DNA of 64,000 nt from Catenuloplanes niger (GTDB lineage: Bacteria > Actinomycetota > Actinomycetes > Mycobacteriales > Micromonosporaceae). This document shows, in pieces, positions 29,630-39,365 of the stretch. Numbering within the stretch: position 1 is the first letter of the stretch; every line of letters begins with the position of its first letter. The translations under genes were made by a program, and so were the position numbers. The notes under the pieces are model-generated. The model was not told the origin of the DNA, made no database searches, and was given only the letters and a program-made list of their open reading frames with translations. The stretch is taken from NCBI RefSeq assembly GCF_031458255.1, contig NZ_JAVDYC010000001.1, forward strand, positions 9,472,501-9,536,500, in the 5' to 3' direction.

Positions 29630-29856
29630 CAGCGCCCTCCGGCACCGAGCCGGCGGCCAACCCCGGCCGACACACCGCTGCCGACACCCCGGCCAGCACA
29701 CCCCGGCCGACACACCGCGGCCGGCACCGAGCGGCGGGGCGAGCGGAGCAGGACCCGCGCGGGGACGGGCTCAGCCCGCCCCCGTGCTGCCGAGGCAGAG
29801 CCGGAAGGACCCGGGCGAACGGCGACCGGGGCGGGCCGGGCAACCGGCCTCGCCGG
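29630..29856. other. Intergenic stretch with short CCGACACACC repeats
   Basis: Between the DUF4184 gene and bluB. It holds repeated GGCCGACACACCG-like units (about 29655-29720) and no supported gene. Confidence 0.4.
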
Positions 29857-30504
29857 CTATCGCGGGGCGGGCTCGCTGTGGGTACCCCACCGGTCGTCGT
29901 GCCGGGCGAGGCGCAGGGGGCGGCGGTGGCGCCAGCCGTGGCGTTCGAGGTCGGGTGTGTCCTCGAGGTGGGTGACCGGGCCGACGCACAGCCAGGCGAT
30001 CGGCCGGATGGTGGCCGGGATGCCGAGCAGGTCGCGGACGAACTCCTCGCGGTAGAACGACACCCAGCCGACGCCGAGCCGTTCCGCGGTCGCGGCCAGC
30101 CACAGGTTCTGCACGGCGAGGCAGGCGGAGTAGAGCCCGGCGTCCGCGATCGCGTGCCGTCCGAGCACGGCCGGGCCGCCCCGGTCCGGGTCGTAGGTGA
30201 CCACGATCGACAGCGTCGACTCCAGCACGCCGTCGATCTTGATGCGGGCGAACCGGGCCGCCGCGTCCGCGTCCAGCGTGGCCGCGAACACCTCGCGCTC
30301 CCGGCGTACGTGGTCGTGGAACCCCTCCCGGGTCGCGCGGCCGCGGACGATCACGAAGTCCCACGGCTGGGACAGTCCCACGCTCGGTGCCGCGTGTGCG
30401 GCGCCGAGCACCCGGTCGAGCACGGCGTCCGGTACCGGTTCACCGGTGAACTGGCCGCGGACGTCCCGGCGACGGTGGATGATCTCGTACAGGTCATGGT
30501 TCAC
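29857..30504 (-). CDS. bluB: 5,6-dimethylbenzimidazole synthase BluB
   Basis: 215 residues of the nitroreductase-like fold. BluB breaks down reduced FMN with oxygen to form 5,6-dimethylbenzimidazole, the lower ligand of vitamin B12. Features: LYEIIHRRRDVRGQF at the N-terminus, AAHAAPSVGLSQPWDFVIV, and LAATAERLGVGWVSFYRE. The GTG start at 30504 is preceded by GGGAG. A cobalamin riboswitch in the leader confirms the link with B12. No other cobalamin genes adjoin it. Confidence 0.92.
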   Translation of the reverse strand: MNHDLYEIIHRRRDVRGQFTGEPVPDAVLDRVLGAAHAAPSVGLSQPWDFVIVRGRATREGFHDHVRREREVFAATLDADAAARFARIKIDGVLESTLSIVVTYDPDRGGPAVLGRHAIADAGLYSACLAVQNLWLAATAERLGVGWVSFYREEFVRDLLGIPATIRPIAWLCVGPVTHLEDTPDLERHGWRHRRPLRLARHDDRWGTHSEPAPR

Positions 30505-30554
30505 GGCAGGCTCCCGCTGCGGTCCGGCCCCGGGCATGCCGGGGTCATCAGGCG

Positions 30555-30732
30555 CGAGGCCGGTCTTCGGACTCCCGGATCGTCACCTCACCGCCCGCCT
30601 TCCCAGCCGGTCAGGGCCAGTGGCCGCGCGTACGCGCATGGGCGGCAGCTCCCCGGTCACCGCGGCGGGCCCGTGCCGGATTCACACCGGCTTCCCGATT
30701 CTCCCCGCCGTCGCCGGCCGGGCACCTCGCAA
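30555..30732 (-). ncRNA. Cobalamin riboswitch upstream of bluB
   Basis: On the minus strand the leader carries the family's conserved parts in order: GGGAAGCCGGTGTGAATCC, GGCACGGGCCCGCC, GCCACTGG, GGGAAGGC and GATCCGGGAGTCCGAAGACC. It ends about 50 bases before the bluB start and should switch the gene off when adenosylcobalamin is plentiful. Confidence 0.93.
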
Positions 30733-30876
30733 CAAAGTTCGTGCCATCCGGCACCCTACCCGCCCGCGAGGACCAGATCACAAGCCCATCCGGCGGTACG
30801 TACGCGCGTGCGCCCTCCCCGGCCGGCGAAAGCACGCGAGCACTCAGATGACCACCCGCGCACCACGACCAGGGTG

Positions 30877-30944
30877 ATCATTGACCGATGCGAAAGTGAG
30901 GTCGTCCGGCCCTCGCGACGACCTTTTCGCATCGGTCGATGATC
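30877..30944. terminator. Long inverted repeat between bluB leader and pgm
   Basis: GATCATTGACCGATGCGAAA pairs with TTTCGCATCGGTCGATGATC, extended by GGTCGTC/GACGACC, around a short loop. The whole stem is about 27 bp with small bulges. No U-tract. The 30733-31093 region otherwise holds no gene. It may be a terminator or a small structured RNA. Confidence 0.6.
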
Positions 30945-31093
30945 GCCGCGGCACGCCGCCCAGCGGTGAGCGCGGGCGGGCCGGTGTGGGCCCGGGTGGT
31001 GACGTGATCTCGGGGGTGTGGCGGGCGGGTGACGCGGGTGGACATTAGGGTCGAGGCAAGACGTCCTCATGCGCGAAACCCGAGGAGACCGCC

Positions 31094-32737
<1,644 letters not shown>

Positions 32738-33024
32738 CCCGCCGGAAACCCGGGCCCGGATCTTCCCACCTCCGTCGTGGGCGCGCCGGGCGTGCTCCCG
32801 CGGGCCAACCCGCGGCGTCCTCCGACTCCGCCGGCGCTCCGCTCCGGCCGCCGCGGCGGAGCCGGTCACGCCGTGGTCACCGGCGAGCACGCCGGCGGCG
32901 CGGCCGGTCACGTCCCGGCCGCGCCCCGATTTTCCCGGGGGCGGTGTCGGATCGGGGCGGCCGCGTTCGTGGAAGGGGTGAGAGGCTGCCACGAGGGCGC
33001 CGGACGTACGGGAGATGAGCCGAC

Positions 33025-33348
33025 ATGCAGTACCTGGTTTCCGTGATCGACGACCGGACCGGCTCCGCGACACCGGTGGAGACGGCGGCGATCACCACGT
33101 TCAACGAGCGGGTGCGGGCGGACGGCAACTGGGTGTTCGCCGGCGGGCTCGCGGCACCGGAGACCGCCACCGTGATCGACAACCGGGGCGCGGCACCGGT
33201 GTTCACGGACGGGCCGTTCGTGGAGACGAAGGAGTTCATCGCCGGCTTCTGGATCGTCGAGGCGCCGGACCTGGACGCGGCACTCGCGACCGCGGCGGAC
33301 GGTTCGCGGGCCTGCAACCGGCGGGTCGAGGTGCGGCCGTTCCTGTGA
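33025..33348 (+). CDS. DGPF-domain (YciI-like) protein
   Basis: 107 residues with MQYLVSVIDDRTG at the N-terminus and the defining FTDGPFVETKEFIAGFWIVEAPDLDAAL. The family has a ferredoxin-like fold related to YciI. Its gene overlaps the next by four bases (GTGA), and pairs of DGPF proteins with ECF42-type sigma factors are a recurrent arrangement. It may regulate or be regulated by that sigma factor; the molecular role is not settled. Confidence 0.93.
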   Translation: MQYLVSVIDDRTGSATPVETAAITTFNERVRADGNWVFAGGLAAPETATVIDNRGAAPVFTDGPFVETKEFIAGFWIVEAPDLDAALATAADGSRACNRRVEVRPFL

Positions 33349-34586
33349 CCGGCCCCGATCAGCCCGGTGCGGCCGAGGCGGTGACGCGGGCGCACCGGGC
33401 GGAGTGGGCGTGGGTGGTCGCGGCGCTGGCCCGGCGCTTCGGTGACCTGGACGTGGCGGAGGAGGCCGCGGCGGAGGCGTTCGCCACCGCGGTCGAGCGG
33501 TGGCCGGCCGACGGCGTACCGCCGAATCCCGGTGCCTGGCTGACCACCACCGCGCACCGGAAGGCGATCGACCGGATCCGGCGGGAGAGCCGGCGCGACG
33601 AGAAGCACCGGGAGGCGCGGATGCTCCACGACGACGAGCCGGCCGCGCCGACCGGGGCGATCGACGACGACCGGCTCCGGCTGATCTTCACGTGCTGTCA
33701 TCCGGCGCTCGGGCCGGAGACCCGGATCGCGCTGACGCTGCGCATGGTCGGCGGGCTCACCGTGGCGGAGATCGCGCGCGCGTTCCTGGTGCGGGAGACC
33801 GCGATGGCGCAGCGGATCACCCGGGCCAAGACCAAGATCAAGGCGGCCCGCATCCCGTACCGGGTGCCGTCCGCCGCCGACCTGCCGGAACGCGTCTCCG
33901 GCGTCCTCGCGGCGCTGTACCTGATCTTCAACGAGGGCTATCTGGCGACCGGGCCGGAGACGCCGCCGGTACGCCAGGAGCTGACCGCGGAGGCGATCCG
34001 GCTGGCCCGCCTGGTCCGTTCGCTGCTGTCGGCGGACGGTGAGGTTGCCGGCCTGCTCGCGCTGATGCTGCTCACCGAGGCGCGCCGGACCGCCCGCGTC
34101 TCGGCGAGCGGCGAGCTGATCGCGCTCGGCGAGCAGGACCGCGGCGCCTGGGACACCGAGTTGATCGAGGAGGGCCACCGGCTGCTGGTCGAGCGCCTGG
34201 CCACCGGGCAGCCGCCCGGCCGCTACCAGCTCCTGGCGGCGATCAACGCGGTGCACACGGCCGCGCGGGACGTGCGCGACACGGGCTGGACGCAGATCGT
34301 CGCGCTCTACGACCGGCTCGCCCACCTCGACCCGTCGCCGATCGTGGCACTCAACCGCGCGGTCGCGGTCGCGGAGCTGGACGGCCCGGACGTGGCGCTG
34401 GCCGCGGTCGACCGCCTCGAGGAGCCGCTGGCCGGCTACCACGCGTTCCACGCGACCCGCGCCGACCTGCTGCGCCGGCTCGGCTGGAGCACCGACGCGC
34501 GCGCCGCGTACGACCGGGCGATCGCACTGGCCGGCAACACGGCCGAGACCGCGTACCTGACCCGCCGCCGCGACCAGCTCGGATGA
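33345..34586 (+). CDS. ECF42-type RNA polymerase sigma factor with C-terminal extension
   Basis: 413 residues. Sigma region 2 is about 15-80 (WVVAALARRFGDLDVAEEAAAEAFATAVERWP), region 4 about 120-180 (LTLRMVGGLTVAEIARAFLVRETAMAQRITRAKTKI), then a long C-terminal domain with ALYLIFNEGYLA and tetratricopeptide-like helices (VALNRAVAVAELDGPDVALAAVD). This extension is the hallmark of ECF42 factors, which lack a classical anti-sigma factor. GTG 33345 overlaps the stop of the DGPF gene, so the two are translationally coupled. Confidence 0.93.
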   Translation: MTGPDQPGAAEAVTRAHRAEWAWVVAALARRFGDLDVAEEAAAEAFATAVERWPADGVPPNPGAWLTTTAHRKAIDRIRRESRRDEKHREARMLHDDEPAAPTGAIDDDRLRLIFTCCHPALGPETRIALTLRMVGGLTVAEIARAFLVRETAMAQRITRAKTKIKAARIPYRVPSAADLPERVSGVLAALYLIFNEGYLATGPETPPVRQELTAEAIRLARLVRSLLSADGEVAGLLALMLLTEARRTARVSASGELIALGEQDRGAWDTELIEEGHRLLVERLATGQPPGRYQLLAAINAVHTAARDVRDTGWTQIVALYDRLAHLDPSPIVALNRAVAVAELDGPDVALAAVDRLEEPLAGYHAFHATRADLLRRLGWSTDARAAYDRAIALAGNTAETAYLTRRRDQLG

Positions 34587-34610
34587 CGCCGCGCCCCGGC
34601 CCGGGGCGGG

Positions 34611-35522
34611 TCAGGCCGGGTGCGGCGCGCGGCGGGCGACGCCGGCCAGGAGGTCGGCGACCTGCACGCGCGGGTCGGTGCGGGAGTCGGCCATCACCAG
34701 GCCGGCCAGCGGTGACCGGCCCGAGCCGTCGGCCAGCGCGGCCTGCAGGCGGCGCAGCCGGGTGGCGGTGAGCGCGCTCTGCTCGTCGTGCGTGACCAGC
34801 ACCTGCCGTCCGCCGCCGGCCCAGGTCAGCACGGTCTCGGCCAGCGCGGGCAGCAGCGGTTCGAGCGGCGGCGGGATCGCCGGGTCGTCGTCGCGCCGGT
34901 GCGGCAGCTCCCGGGCCCGGCCGGCCTCGATCGCGGTGAGCACCGCGACGGCCGCCGGATCCGTCACCGCCCGGAGCAGCGTGTCGCGGGCGTGCAGGAA
35001 CCGTTCGGCGGCGCCGGGCACGCGCCGCTTGGTGCGCACCAGATCGACGAACGCGCCCAGGAACGCGGGCCAGCCGGGCCCGGCCGCGCGGCCACCCCGG
35101 TGCAGCGCCTCCGCCTCCCGCCGGTACGCCCGGGCCAGCCGGGTGCCGCCGACGTAGGACGGCTCGCCGAGCAGCAGGTCCACCACGCGGGTGACCAGGA
35201 AGAACTCTTTGTCGAGCAGGTGCACGTGCGCCCGGCCGCGCAACGCGTCCAGCAGCCACCGGCGGGCCGCGGGCGCGTCCGGGCCGCGCAGCAGGCCGCC
35301 GGACTTCAGCTCGTGCGGTGAGCGGCGGAACTCCGACCGCAGCGCCTCGATCAGCGCGACCGCCTCGTCCACGCGGAGGTCCACGCTCGCGTGCGCGATC
35401 ACCGGCATGCCGGGGTGCAGCAGGTTGGTGCCGGAGAACCCGGACTCGTCGCAGGCGATCTCCACCACCGCGCCGGTCAGCGTGCCCGGAGCCAGCAGCC
35501 CGCCCTGCAACGGCGTCCTCAC
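34611..35522 (-). CDS. DUF3800 domain protein
   Basis: 303 residues from GTG 35522; the ATG just upstream reads into TGA. The DUF3800 pattern is visible: EIACDESGFSGTNL near residue 21 (Asp/Glu, putative metal ligands), SPHELKSGGLL, HVHLLDKEFFLVTRVVD and, at the end, MADSRTDPRVQVADLLAGVARR with two more Asp. The domain has an RNase H-like fold and may be a nuclease. An insert of ~90 residues (RRVPGAAERF to LPHRRDDD) lies mid-protein. It stands alone. Confidence 0.82.
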   Translation of the reverse strand: MRTPLQGGLLAPGTLTGAVVEIACDESGFSGTNLLHPGMPVIAHASVDLRVDEAVALIEALRSEFRRSPHELKSGGLLRGPDAPAARRWLLDALRGRAHVHLLDKEFFLVTRVVDLLLGEPSYVGGTRLARAYRREAEALHRGGRAAGPGWPAFLGAFVDLVRTKRRVPGAAERFLHARDTLLRAVTDPAAVAVLTAIEAGRARELPHRRDDDPAIPPPLEPLLPALAETVLTWAGGGRQVLVTHDEQSALTATRLRRLQAALADGSGRSPLAGLVMADSRTDPRVQVADLLAGVARRAPHPA

Positions 35523-35585
35523 CCCACCATGGTCGCCCGTGCGTCAACCCGTTTCGGGCGGCGCCGGGCGCGGTACGCTCGGCCG

Positions 35586-36299
35586 ATGTTCTCGCCGCAG
35601 GGACCGTCGCTGCGCGAGCTGGCCGGGCAGGCGCTGACGTCGGTCGAGCGCGGCTACGACCTGCTGGCGCCGAAGTTCGACCACACCCCGTTCCGTACGC
35701 CGGACCCGCTGCTCACCGCGACCGCGGACGCGCTGCGCCCGCTCGGCCCGTTCCGCGCCGGGCTGGACGTCTGCACCGGCACCGGCGCCGGCCTGGGCGT
35801 GCTCGGGCCGCTCTGCACCGAGCGGGTGACCGGTGTGGACTTCAGCGCCGGGATGCTCGCCCGGGCCGGCGCGGCCCACCCGGACGCCACGGTCGTCCGG
35901 GCCGACGCGCGGGATCTGCCGTTCGACGCGGAGTTCGACCTGGCCGTCACGTTCGGCGCGCTCGGCCATTTCCTGCCGTCCGAGCGTCCCGCGCTCTTCG
36001 GCGGCGTGCATCGCGCGCTGCGGCCCGGCGGCCTGTTCGCGGTGCCGGTCGGCACGCCGCCGCCGCCGACCTCGCCGGCGTACTGGGTGACGGGCGGCTT
36101 CGACGCGGCGATGCGGGTGCGCAACGCGTTGTGGCGCCCGCCGTTCGTCATGTACTACCGGATCATGACGCAGCCCGCGATCCAGGCCGCGCTGACCGCG
36201 GCCGGTTTCGCCGTCGACGCCGTCGACCTGCCCGCCCTCGGCAACCGCCGCGACGGCACCCCGCACTACCGCCTCCTCCTCGCCCGCACCCCCGCCTGA
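35586..36299 (+). CDS. Class I SAM-dependent methyltransferase
   Basis: 237 residues. Motif I LDVCTGTGAGLGVL binds SAM; VTGVDFSAGMLARA, VVRADARDLPF and FDLAVTFGALGHFLP follow as motifs II-IV. The substrate is unknown; this is the general methyltransferase 11/25 type. ATG 35586 begins the conserved region. It diverges from the DUF3800 gene with 63 bases between. Confidence 0.88.
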   Translation: MFSPQGPSLRELAGQALTSVERGYDLLAPKFDHTPFRTPDPLLTATADALRPLGPFRAGLDVCTGTGAGLGVLGPLCTERVTGVDFSAGMLARAGAAHPDATVVRADARDLPFDAEFDLAVTFGALGHFLPSERPALFGGVHRALRPGGLFAVPVGTPPPPTSPAYWVTGGFDAAMRVRNALWRPPFVMYYRIMTQPAIQAALTAAGFAVDAVDLPALGNRRDGTPHYRLLLARTPA

Positions 36300-36303
36300 C
36301 CGG

Positions 36304-36395
36304 CGCGGATCAGCGCGGATCAGCGCGGACCAGCGCGGACCAGCGCGGACCAGCGCGGACCAGCGCGGATCAGCGCGGATCAGCGCGGATCAGCG
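36304..36395. repeat. 10-bp tandem repeat, about nine copies
   Basis: CAGCGCGGAT/CAGCGCGGAC units fill the gap between the convergent methyltransferase and hydrolase genes. The Y at position 10 alternates in blocks (T,C,C,C,C,T,T,T), suggesting copy-number slippage. Confidence 0.9.
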
Positions 36396-36415
36396 GGCCG
36401 GCTCGGGCGAGAAGA

Positions 36416-37057
36416 TCAGCCGAGGTAGGCGATCAGCCGGTCGGCGAGCTGGACCGGGTGGCTGAGCGCCACCGCGTGGCCGCCGTCGATCTCGTCCGGG
36501 ACGACGCCCAGCCGGTCCGCGGCCACCCGGCGCTGGAACTCCGCCGGGAAGAACCGGTCCGCGCGGGCGATGAGCACCGTCGTCGGCACGTCCGGCCACG
36601 CGGCCAGCGGCCACGGCTCGGCCCACTCCGCGCTGACCTGCTCGCGGACGTGCGCCGGGGCCTCCGCGACGACCGCGTCCGGCACGCCGTCGAAGAACTG
36701 CTCCGCCTCGCTGAGCCCGGCCGGCGCCCGGTGGCCGGTGTTGCCCCACCAGTCGGCCGGCGACTCGCCGGGGCTCGGGATCATCGGCGTGAGCAGCACG
36801 ATCCGCCGCACCGGCAGCCGGCCGGCGATCAGCGGCGCGGTGAACGCACCGTACGAGTGCCCGACCACCACGAGCTCGCTCCGGCCGCCGACCGCGCCGG
36901 CCACCGTCTCCCGGAACTCGGCGAACCCCGCGGCCCGGTCGCCGATCGGCAGTTCCGGCACCACCACGTCGTGCCCCCGCGCGGTCAGCTCCGGGACCAG
37001 CCGATGCCAGTCCCACGCGCTGCCGCCGCCACCGTGGATCAGAACGAACGTCGCCAT
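36416..37057 (-). CDS. Alpha/beta hydrolase
   Basis: 213 residues. Oxyanion strand FVLIHGGGGSAWDWHRL, nucleophile elbow VVGHSYGA, an acid candidate in LIARADRFFP and a His in IDGGHAVALSHP near the C-terminus. This small esterase-like type often carries the lid segment seen here around SPADWWGNTGHRAP. Substrate unknown. Confidence 0.88.
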   Translation of the reverse strand: MATFVLIHGGGGSAWDWHRLVPELTARGHDVVVPELPIGDRAAGFAEFRETVAGAVGGRSELVVVGHSYGAFTAPLIAGRLPVRRIVLLTPMIPSPGESPADWWGNTGHRAPAGLSEAEQFFDGVPDAVVAEAPAHVREQVSAEWAEPWPLAAWPDVPTTVLIARADRFFPAEFQRRVAADRLGVVPDEIDGGHAVALSHPVQLADRLIAYLG

Positions 37058-37106
37058 GCCCGGAAGCCTCGCACACCCGGCACGCCGGACGCGGGAGAGA
37101 CGGCGG

Positions 37107-38651
37107 TCAGTTGCCCTTGCTGCACAGCCCCTGCGGCACGCTGCCGACCTGGACGCACGGCGGGTAGCCGAGCTGCTGGATCTCGTCGGCCTGGTCCGCG
37201 TCGACCAGGAAGCCGGCGAACGACCGGGTCAGGTCCGCGGTCTCGGCGAGCGGTCCGTGGCTGTAGAGGTACTCGACGGTCCAGATCGGATAGCCGTCGT
37301 TGAGGTCGTCCAGCGTCGCGCCGAGCCCGTCGACGGTGAGCTGCGTGACCGCGGTCCCGGCGGCGACCGCGTTCGGCATGTCGACGTAGCCGATCGCGCC
37401 CTCGTACCGGGAGACCGCGTCGATGACCGCGCCGGTGCTGCTCACCTCGCAGATGATCGGGGCCTCGACGGCCGCCTCGGTCCGCGCGGCCGCGCAGCTG
37501 TTGACGGTGTTGCCGGCCGGCGGGTCGCCGTCGAGCAGCAGCTTCTGGATCACGGTGCGGCTGCCCGACGTCGAGGTGCGGCCGACCACGCGCACCTCGG
37601 TGTCGGGGCCGCGGGTGCCGTCCGCCAGCGTGATCTCGTTCCAGTTCGAGACGTCGCCGCGGAAGACCTTCGCCAGCTCGGCCCGGGGGACGTCGGTGAC
37701 CGGCAGCGCCGGGTGCACCACGAAGCTGAACGGCACGACGGCGAGCGTGCCGGCGATCTCCACGTTCGGGAACTCGCCGCCGCCGTCGAACCGGCCGTCC
37801 GCGAGCGTGAGCCGGCGCGGGCCGTCCTCGGGCGGCGCGTTGTCGAGCTCGTTGAGGCCCTCGATGCTGCCGGACGCGTCGACCGTGATCCGGGAGCCGC
37901 GGCACCGCTCCATGTACTGCCCGGCGAGCGTCCGGACCGCGTCCGCGAACGCGCTGGACCCGTTGACGGTGAGCTCGCCCTCGGCGCACTCGGCCCGCGG
38001 GTCCGGTGGCAGCCCGACCAGCAGCACCGCGACCAGCGCACCGGCCAGCAGCGTGCTGAGCCCGGCGCCGATCAGCGTGCTGCGGCGCAGGCGGCGGCCG
38101 TCGCTGTCGAGGAAGATGCGGCCGTTGCGGAGGATGCCGTTCGTCTGGACCGCGGGCTTGCCGGTGCCGCTGGTGTGCTCCAGCAGCGCCACCAGCTTGA
38201 ACTCGCTGCCCGGGTTCAGGTGCACCCGGGGCAGCACGATCCGGTTGTCGTGCACCTCGAAGCCCTCGCCGGTGAGCAGGTCCTGCAGGTCCGGCGGACG
38301 CGCCTCGGTGACGTCCACGGTGACCAGCCGCCGGTCGGTGCCGGGGAACGTCAGGCCGAGCCGGTGCACGTAGTCCTGTTCGGTGATCGAGCTGCGGCCC
38401 ACGTTCTTGATCCGGGCGACGACCATGCCCGGGTCCGGGATCTCGGTGTGGTCCGGCCCGATGAGGCGCACCACGTTACCGGCGTCCGGCGGGTCGAACC
38501 CGAGCCGGGAATTGAACCGGACCCGGAACGACAGCATCTTTTCCCGGCGCGTGCGCAGATAATTCAGCGCGGTGCCGCCGCCGATGACCACAAGCGCGAC
38601 GAGCAGCCCGTACGGCCCTTCGAGCAGCCAATCCAACGCGAGACTCGGCAC
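37107..38651 (-). CDS. Membrane-anchored PstS-like substrate-binding protein
   Basis: 514 residues. An N-terminal helix (YGLLVALVVIGGGTAL), a ~190-residue cytosolic-looking domain with beta character (VRLIGPDHTEIPDPGMVVARI), a second membrane helix (LIGAGLSTLLAGALVAVLLVG, about 193-213), then an extracellular phosphate-binding-protein-like domain: LTVNGSSAFADAVRTLAGQYMERC, SGSIEGLNEL, FRGDVSNWNEI, GRTSTSGSRTVIQKLLL. No lipobox and no pst transporter genes nearby. The architecture of a binding domain tethered by a helix to an inner domain suggests sensing more than uptake. Confidence 0.72.
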   Translation of the reverse strand: MPSLALDWLLEGPYGLLVALVVIGGGTALNYLRTRREKMLSFRVRFNSRLGFDPPDAGNVVRLIGPDHTEIPDPGMVVARIKNVGRSSITEQDYVHRLGLTFPGTDRRLVTVDVTEARPPDLQDLLTGEGFEVHDNRIVLPRVHLNPGSEFKLVALLEHTSGTGKPAVQTNGILRNGRIFLDSDGRRLRRSTLIGAGLSTLLAGALVAVLLVGLPPDPRAECAEGELTVNGSSAFADAVRTLAGQYMERCRGSRITVDASGSIEGLNELDNAPPEDGPRRLTLADGRFDGGGEFPNVEIAGTLAVVPFSFVVHPALPVTDVPRAELAKVFRGDVSNWNEITLADGTRGPDTEVRVVGRTSTSGSRTVIQKLLLDGDPPAGNTVNSCAAARTEAAVEAPIICEVSSTGAVIDAVSRYEGAIGYVDMPNAVAAGTAVTQLTVDGLGATLDDLNDGYPIWTVEYLYSHGPLAETADLTRSFAGFLVDADQADEIQQLGYPPCVQVGSVPQGLCSKGN

Positions 38652-38756
38652 GGCGCACCCCGTTCGTTAACCTGCCGTTCGTGAATTGTCGACCCGTCGT
38701 TGTGCATTGTCCTGAATCGACACGTCACAACGTATCCAACGGCGGCAAGAATGCAA

Positions 38757-39314
38757 CTAAAGGCTTTTCAGGTGCCGGTCCACGACGGCCAGCGCGTCCG
38801 CGTGCGACAGGGCGCCGGTCAGCACCGCCGGCCGCAGCCCGTCGAGCAGCGCGGCGAGCCGCCGGGCCTCGGCCGCCGGGTCCGGCACACCGGTCGCGTC
38901 GAGCATCGTGCGCAGCGCGGCGGCGAACCCGGCGAAGGCCGGCGCGAGCGCGGCCGCGATCTCCGGCCGGACCGCGGCGCGGGACACGAACGCCACCGCG
39001 ACGCACGCCTCCCGCCGGCTGGTCTCGTCGTAGGGCAGGTACTCCGCCGCGACCGCGCGCGGGCCGCCGTCCGCGCGGCGGGCGACCCGGGACGCGAAGC
39101 CGTCGTGCGTGCCGAGGCTCAGCCAGTGCCGCAGCGCGTACAGCAGCATCTCGTCCTTGGTCGCGAAGTAGTGCTGCACCTGGCCCATCGACACACCGGC
39201 CGCGGCCGCGACCTCGCGCAGCGACACCGCTTCCAGCCCGTGCTCCGCGGTGATCCGCAGCAGCGACTCGACGATGTGGCGGCGGCGGGCGTCGTGGTCG
39301 ACCTTTCGTGGCAT
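38757..39314 (-). CDS. TetR family transcriptional regulator
   Basis: 185 residues. The N-terminal helix-turn-helix reads HIVESLLRITAEHGLEAVSLREVAAAAGVSMGQVQHYFATKDEML, the full TetR signature. The C-terminal ligand domain (helices with AVAFVSRAAVRPEIAAAL) resembles the BetI-like group. ATG 39314 is chosen. A 22-bp perfect palindrome, 13 bases upstream of this start, separates it from the divergent hydrolase gene. Confidence 0.93.
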   Translation of the reverse strand: MPRKVDHDARRRHIVESLLRITAEHGLEAVSLREVAAAAGVSMGQVQHYFATKDEMLLYALRHWLSLGTHDGFASRVARRADGGPRAVAAEYLPYDETSRREACVAVAFVSRAAVRPEIAAALAPAFAGFAAALRTMLDATGVPDPAAEARRLAALLDGLRPAVLTGALSHADALAVVDRHLKSL

Positions 39315-39326
39315 CGTCACACCGTA

Positions 39327-39348
39327 TTACAATGCGATCGCATTGTAA
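39327..39348. promoter_or_regulatory. Candidate TetR operator, 22-bp perfect palindrome
   Basis: TTACAATGCGA is followed by its exact reverse complement, midway between the divergent TetR and hydrolase genes (18 bases from the hydrolase ATG). It is the obvious binding site for the adjacent repressor. Confidence 0.85.
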
Positions 39349-39365
39349 AAACACGGGGAGGCACC

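Noticed and set aside
29389-30942. A 517-codon open frame opposite bluB
   Set aside because: Only its first ~25 codons belong to the frameshifted DUF4184 gene; the rest is antisense to bluB and its riboswitch.
36304-36395. CRISPR array
   Set aside because: The repeats are 10 bp with no spacers and no cas genes are near.
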